64,000 nt of DNA from an uncultured Eubacterium sp. (GTDB taxonomy: Bacteria; Bacillota; Clostridia; Lachnospirales; Lachnospiraceae): the NCBI GenBank assembly GCA_910584645.1, contig CAJUAU010000014.1:1-64000 (forward strand), written 5' to 3'. How positions within the stretch are numbered: position 1 is the stretch's first letter; each line of letters opens with the position of its first letter. Both the position numbers and the translations under genes were made by a program. The notes beneath the pieces were generated by a model. The model had not been told where the DNA came from and ran no database searches. It saw only the letters and a list, made by a program, of their open reading frames with translations. Of this stretch, positions 61,584 to 64,000 are shown piece by piece.

Positions 61584-62258
61584 CTATTCCTCCAGCCTGT
61601 AACCCATCTTTGAAACAGTTTTTATATTGTCATTTAAGGAAAGTTTTTTTCGGAGCTGCCCGATATGCACATCCACCGTTCTCGTCTCGCCGAGGTAATC
61701 CACTCCCCACACCCGCCGCAGCAGCTCTTCCCTGGATATGGCGATATTTTTATTCCGGGCCAGCACACAGAGCAGGTCAAACTCCATGGGCTTCAATAAT
61801 ACCTCCTTGCCATTTTTTCTGACGGAATGCTCCAGAAAATTGATCTCCACATCCAAAATGCGGATGACATCTCCAAGTTTCTTCGTTCTCTCCAGCACCT
61901 TTTCCATCCGCACCATAAGCTCCAGCATATCAAAGGGCTTTACGATATAATCTTCTGCCCCGCCCTGCAGCCCCTGTATCTTCGAGTTAATATCGTCTTT
62001 GGCCGTCAGAAATATGACCGGTATCTCATAGGTCCTGACGATCTCAAACAGATCAAACCCATCCATTCCGGGCAGCATGACATCCAGCAGGGCAATATCA
62101 TAGGCGTGCTCTTCTTCTAATGCCTCCGCCGCCTCCCTGCCATCATGAAACATCTTCGTCCCATACCCCGCCACTTTAAGATTCATCGCTATCATCTTTG
62201 CAATGGAGATCTCATCCTCCACGATCAAAACCCTGTTCTGTTCCATTTTTGTATTCAT
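61584..62258 (-). CDS. OmpR-family response regulator
   Basis: 224-residue regulator: receiver domain (VEDE, phospho-Asp in ALLDVMLPG, Lys in LTAKDD) and winged-helix output domain (RVWGVDYLGETRTVDVHIGQLRKKL). ATG at 62258 behind AAAGGAGG. Likely controls the ABC transporter operon behind it. Confidence 0.94.
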   Translation of the reverse strand: MNTKMEQNRVLIVEDEISIAKMIAMNLKVAGYGTKMFHDGREAAEALEEEHAYDIALLDVMLPGMDGFDLFEIVRTYEIPVIFLTAKDDINSKIQGLQGGAEDYIVKPFDMLELMVRMEKVLERTKKLGDVIRILDVEINFLEHSVRKNGKEVLLKPMEFDLLCVLARNKNIAISREELLRRVWGVDYLGETRTVDVHIGQLRKKLSLNDNIKTVSKMGYRLEE

Positions 62259-62304
62259 GCTGCGAGCCTCCTTTGCGACTTTCAAAAATATTTAAGCTTT
62301 ATTT

Positions 62305-62333
62305 ATTATAGCAACTAACAAAAACAATATCAA
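62305..62333 (-). promoter_or_regulatory. Promoter of the two-component/ABC operon
   Basis: Minus strand TTGATA (62328-62333), 17-base spacer, TATAAT (62305-62310), about 47 bases before the response regulator start. Confidence 0.7.
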
Positions 62334-62359
62334 TTGAGTAAATGCGATATTTTCAAGTC

Positions 62360-62388
62360 TTGTAGATTTTAATGTTCTGTTATATAAT
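62360..62388 (+). promoter_or_regulatory. Promoter of the hybrid sensor kinase
   Basis: TTGTAG (62360-62365), 17-base spacer, TATAAT (62383-62388), about 44 bases before the ATG. Divergent from the two-component promoter. Confidence 0.7.
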
Positions 62389-62432
62389 GATACCAGGGTC
62401 AAAGTACTTTAACTATATATGAGGTGAACAAC

Positions 62433-64000
62433 ATGAAAAACAAAACATCCCGCTTTCTTATTGGAAGTTTCATTTTGGTATTTATATTAAGTGCATTCAT
62501 TTTTATCTTTCTTATGAACCGCATGGCAGATAAGAGCAGAGATACCTCTGCCAAGATCGGAAATTTTTATATGGAAAGAATGAGCTCTGAGATCACCAAA
62601 CACTTTGAGACAACCATGGACATCAAGTTATCCCAGGTGGAGGGCATGATCAACGCGACGCCCCCTGACGGAGACCTGAAAGGCAGCAAATTAATAGAAG
62701 CTATGGCAGCTGGCGCTGCTTCTAGAAATTTTAATTTTTTGGCACTTTATGCTGAAGACGGCAGCGTTGAACTGATCCTGGGCGATGACGTGACCATCGC
62801 CGACTCCGAACCATTTTTTTCCTCCTTAAAAAATGGGGATAAAAAAATAGCCATTGCAAGTACCCCTGACCCGGAATTAGAACTTGTACTGCTGGGCGTT
62901 CCCTGCGAGTATGAGATGAACGGCGGGAAAAAAAGTATCGCACTGGTAGGCGGCATCGATATTAAATTTATAAGTGACACACTTTCCCTTGATGATCAGA
63001 ATACTGAGACATATTCACATATTATAAGAAGAAATGGTGATTTTGTCATAAAGAGCGGTTCCGCGGTATTGAATAACTATTATGAACGCCTGGATAAAAT
63101 GGTGCTGGATACGGATGATCGGGGCGTGGACCACTATATAAAAAATTTTCAGAATGCTATAAATAACCGGGTTTTATACTCCGATATCATCTCCACCAAT
63201 GAGGGTATAAAATGTGTGTACTGCACTCCCCTTTCCTATTCGGAATGGTTTCTGGTAACTGCTATGTCCTACGACGCGCTGGATGATATTATACTTGACC
63301 TGGATGATCAAAGACTGATTTCCTTTTTGATGGCATTATCCCTGATGTACATTATATTCATGATAGTATTTACAGTATTTTATAAGCTGGCAAAAAACCA
63401 GCTTATAGCGGTGAAGCAGGCGCGAAATGAAGCCGTCAAGGCTAACCAGGCAAAGAGCGAGTTCCTGTCAAATATGAGCCACGATATCCGTACACCTATG
63501 AATGCCATTGTGGGAATGACCACAATAGCCACAGCGAATATCGACAACAAAGAACAGTTATTGAACTGTCTGAAAAAAATTACATTGTCCAGCCGTCATC
63601 TGCTCGGTCTGATCAATGATATCCTAGATATGTCAAAGATTGAGAGTGGAAAAATGACACTGAACATAGAGCTGATCTCACTGCGTGAAGCGATGGAGAG
63701 CATCGTAAGTGTGATACAGCCCCAGGTAAAAGCAAAGAATCAAAAATTTGACATATTTATTTCCAACATATTGTCTGAAAATGTATATTGTGACAGCGTC
63801 CGGCTGAATCAGGTGCTGATCAACTTCATGTCTAATGCCTTCAAGTTCACACCAGAGGGCGGGGAGATCCACATTTATGTAGATCAGGAAGAATCACCAA
63901 AGGGCGATAATTATGTTCGTGTCAACTTCCGTATTAAAGATAGTGGTATCGGCATGACACCGGAATTCCAGGAAATAATGTTTGACGCCTTTGAGCGGGA
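62433..64000 (+). CDS. Sensor histidine kinase, 3'-truncated by window edge
   Basis: At least 522 residues; no stop codon before the window end. ATG at 62433 behind GAGGTG. TM1 at residues ~6-29, a Cache/dCACHE-like extracytoplasmic domain (~30-285), TM2 (~295-318), phospho-His in FLSNMSHDIRTPMNAIVGM (~350), NDILDMSKIESGK, and the start of the ATPase (NFMSNAFKFTPEGG, DSGIGMT). The His-box sequence is that of hybrid BarA-type kinases, which usually carry receiver and Hpt domains beyond; those would lie outside this window. Confidence 0.88.
   Translation, partial: MKNKTSRFLIGSFILVFILSAFIFIFLMNRMADKSRDTSAKIGNFYMERMSSEITKHFETTMDIKLSQVEGMINATPPDGDLKGSKLIEAMAAGAASRNFNFLALYAEDGSVELILGDDVTIADSEPFFSSLKNGDKKIAIASTPDPELELVLLGVPCEYEMNGGKKSIALVGGIDIKFISDTLSLDDQNTETYSHIIRRNGDFVIKSGSAVLNNYYERLDKMVLDTDDRGVDHYIKNFQNAINNRVLYSDIISTNEGIKCVYCTPLSYSEWFLVTAMSYDALDDIILDLDDQRLISFLMALSLMYIIFMIVFTVFYKLAKNQLIAVKQARNEAVKANQAKSEFLSNMSHDIRTPMNAIVGMTTIATANIDNKEQLLNCLKKITLSSRHLLGLINDILDMSKIESGKMTLNIELISLREAMESIVSVIQPQVKAKNQKFDIFISNILSENVYCDSVRLNQVLINFMSNAFKFTPEGGEIHIYVDQEESPKGDNYVRVNFRIKDSGIGMTPEFQEIMFDAFER

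Noticed and set aside
1..64000. CRISPR array, rRNA, tRNA or insertion sequence
   Set aside because: No regularly spaced identical repeats with spacers, no tRNA cloverleaf or rRNA sequence recognised, and no transposase of an IS family was seen by eye; covariance searches were not possible.

Overview
This window looks like a chromosomal segment of an anaerobic, spore-forming Bacillota of the Lachnospiraceae/Clostridia type. Evidence: spoVG, spoIIE, spoVT, yabP and yabQ, rubrerythrin, the two-subunit GlgC/GlgD ADP-glucose pyrophosphorylase, and a gene order from spoVT to ftsH that parallels the Bacillus subtilis spoVT-rqcP-yabPQ-divIC-spoIIE-tilS-hpt-ftsH block. Species cannot be named from the sequence alone.

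Layout. 1-17 kb: a tyrosine recombinase, glgC-glgD-spoVG, murC, a dense DnaA-box cluster, dnaD-dnaI, prs, a class A penicillin-binding protein, a glycosyltransferase, an orphan gene behind a flagellar-type (sigma-D) promoter, a broken lipoprotein gene and a GH13 glycosidase. 17-26 kb: the conserved ftsH-hpt-tilS-spoIIE-divIC-yabQ-yabP-rqcP-hup-spoVT block (all minus strand), with readable sporulation promoters: Spo0A-type for spoIIE, sigma-E-type for yabP, sigma-G-type for spoVT. 26-35 kb: thioredoxin reductase, rubrerythrin, an IbrA/IbrB pair, a radical SAM/DUF4130 DNA-repair pair under a LexA-like operator, and a Bce-type ABC transporter.

35.2-48.7 kb: an integrated mobile island bounded by a 19-bp direct repeat and paired integrase arm-type repeats. 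It carries a Tn916-type integrase and excisionase, a Druantia type III-like defence pair (large beta-rich protein plus a 1709-residue DEAD/DEAH-DUF1998 helicase), a NERD nuclease-SF1 helicase gene broken by a one-base deletion and an in-frame stop, a hairpin cluster that may be an oriT, ~32-bp iteron-like repeats, and a PIN-domain toxin-antitoxin pair. No relaxase is present, so if mobile it would be mobilised in trans.

48.7-64 kb: an autoregulated-looking protein of unknown function, a second small integrase, an uncharacterised operon (DUF6765-like stub, two DUF2589-like proteins, an 89-residue protein, a SLATT/DUF4231 membrane protein, a CHAP peptidase), then an eight-gene minus-strand operon: response regulator, histidine kinase, lipoprotein, two permease subunits, ABC ATPase, an exported protein with a duplicated domain, and a two-TM membrane protein. 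A divergent hybrid sensor kinase runs off the right edge.

The strongest candidates for new biology are the defence island with its extra NERD-helicase arm and the SLATT-CHAP-DUF2589 operon. All functional calls come from reading motifs by eye; no database search was run.
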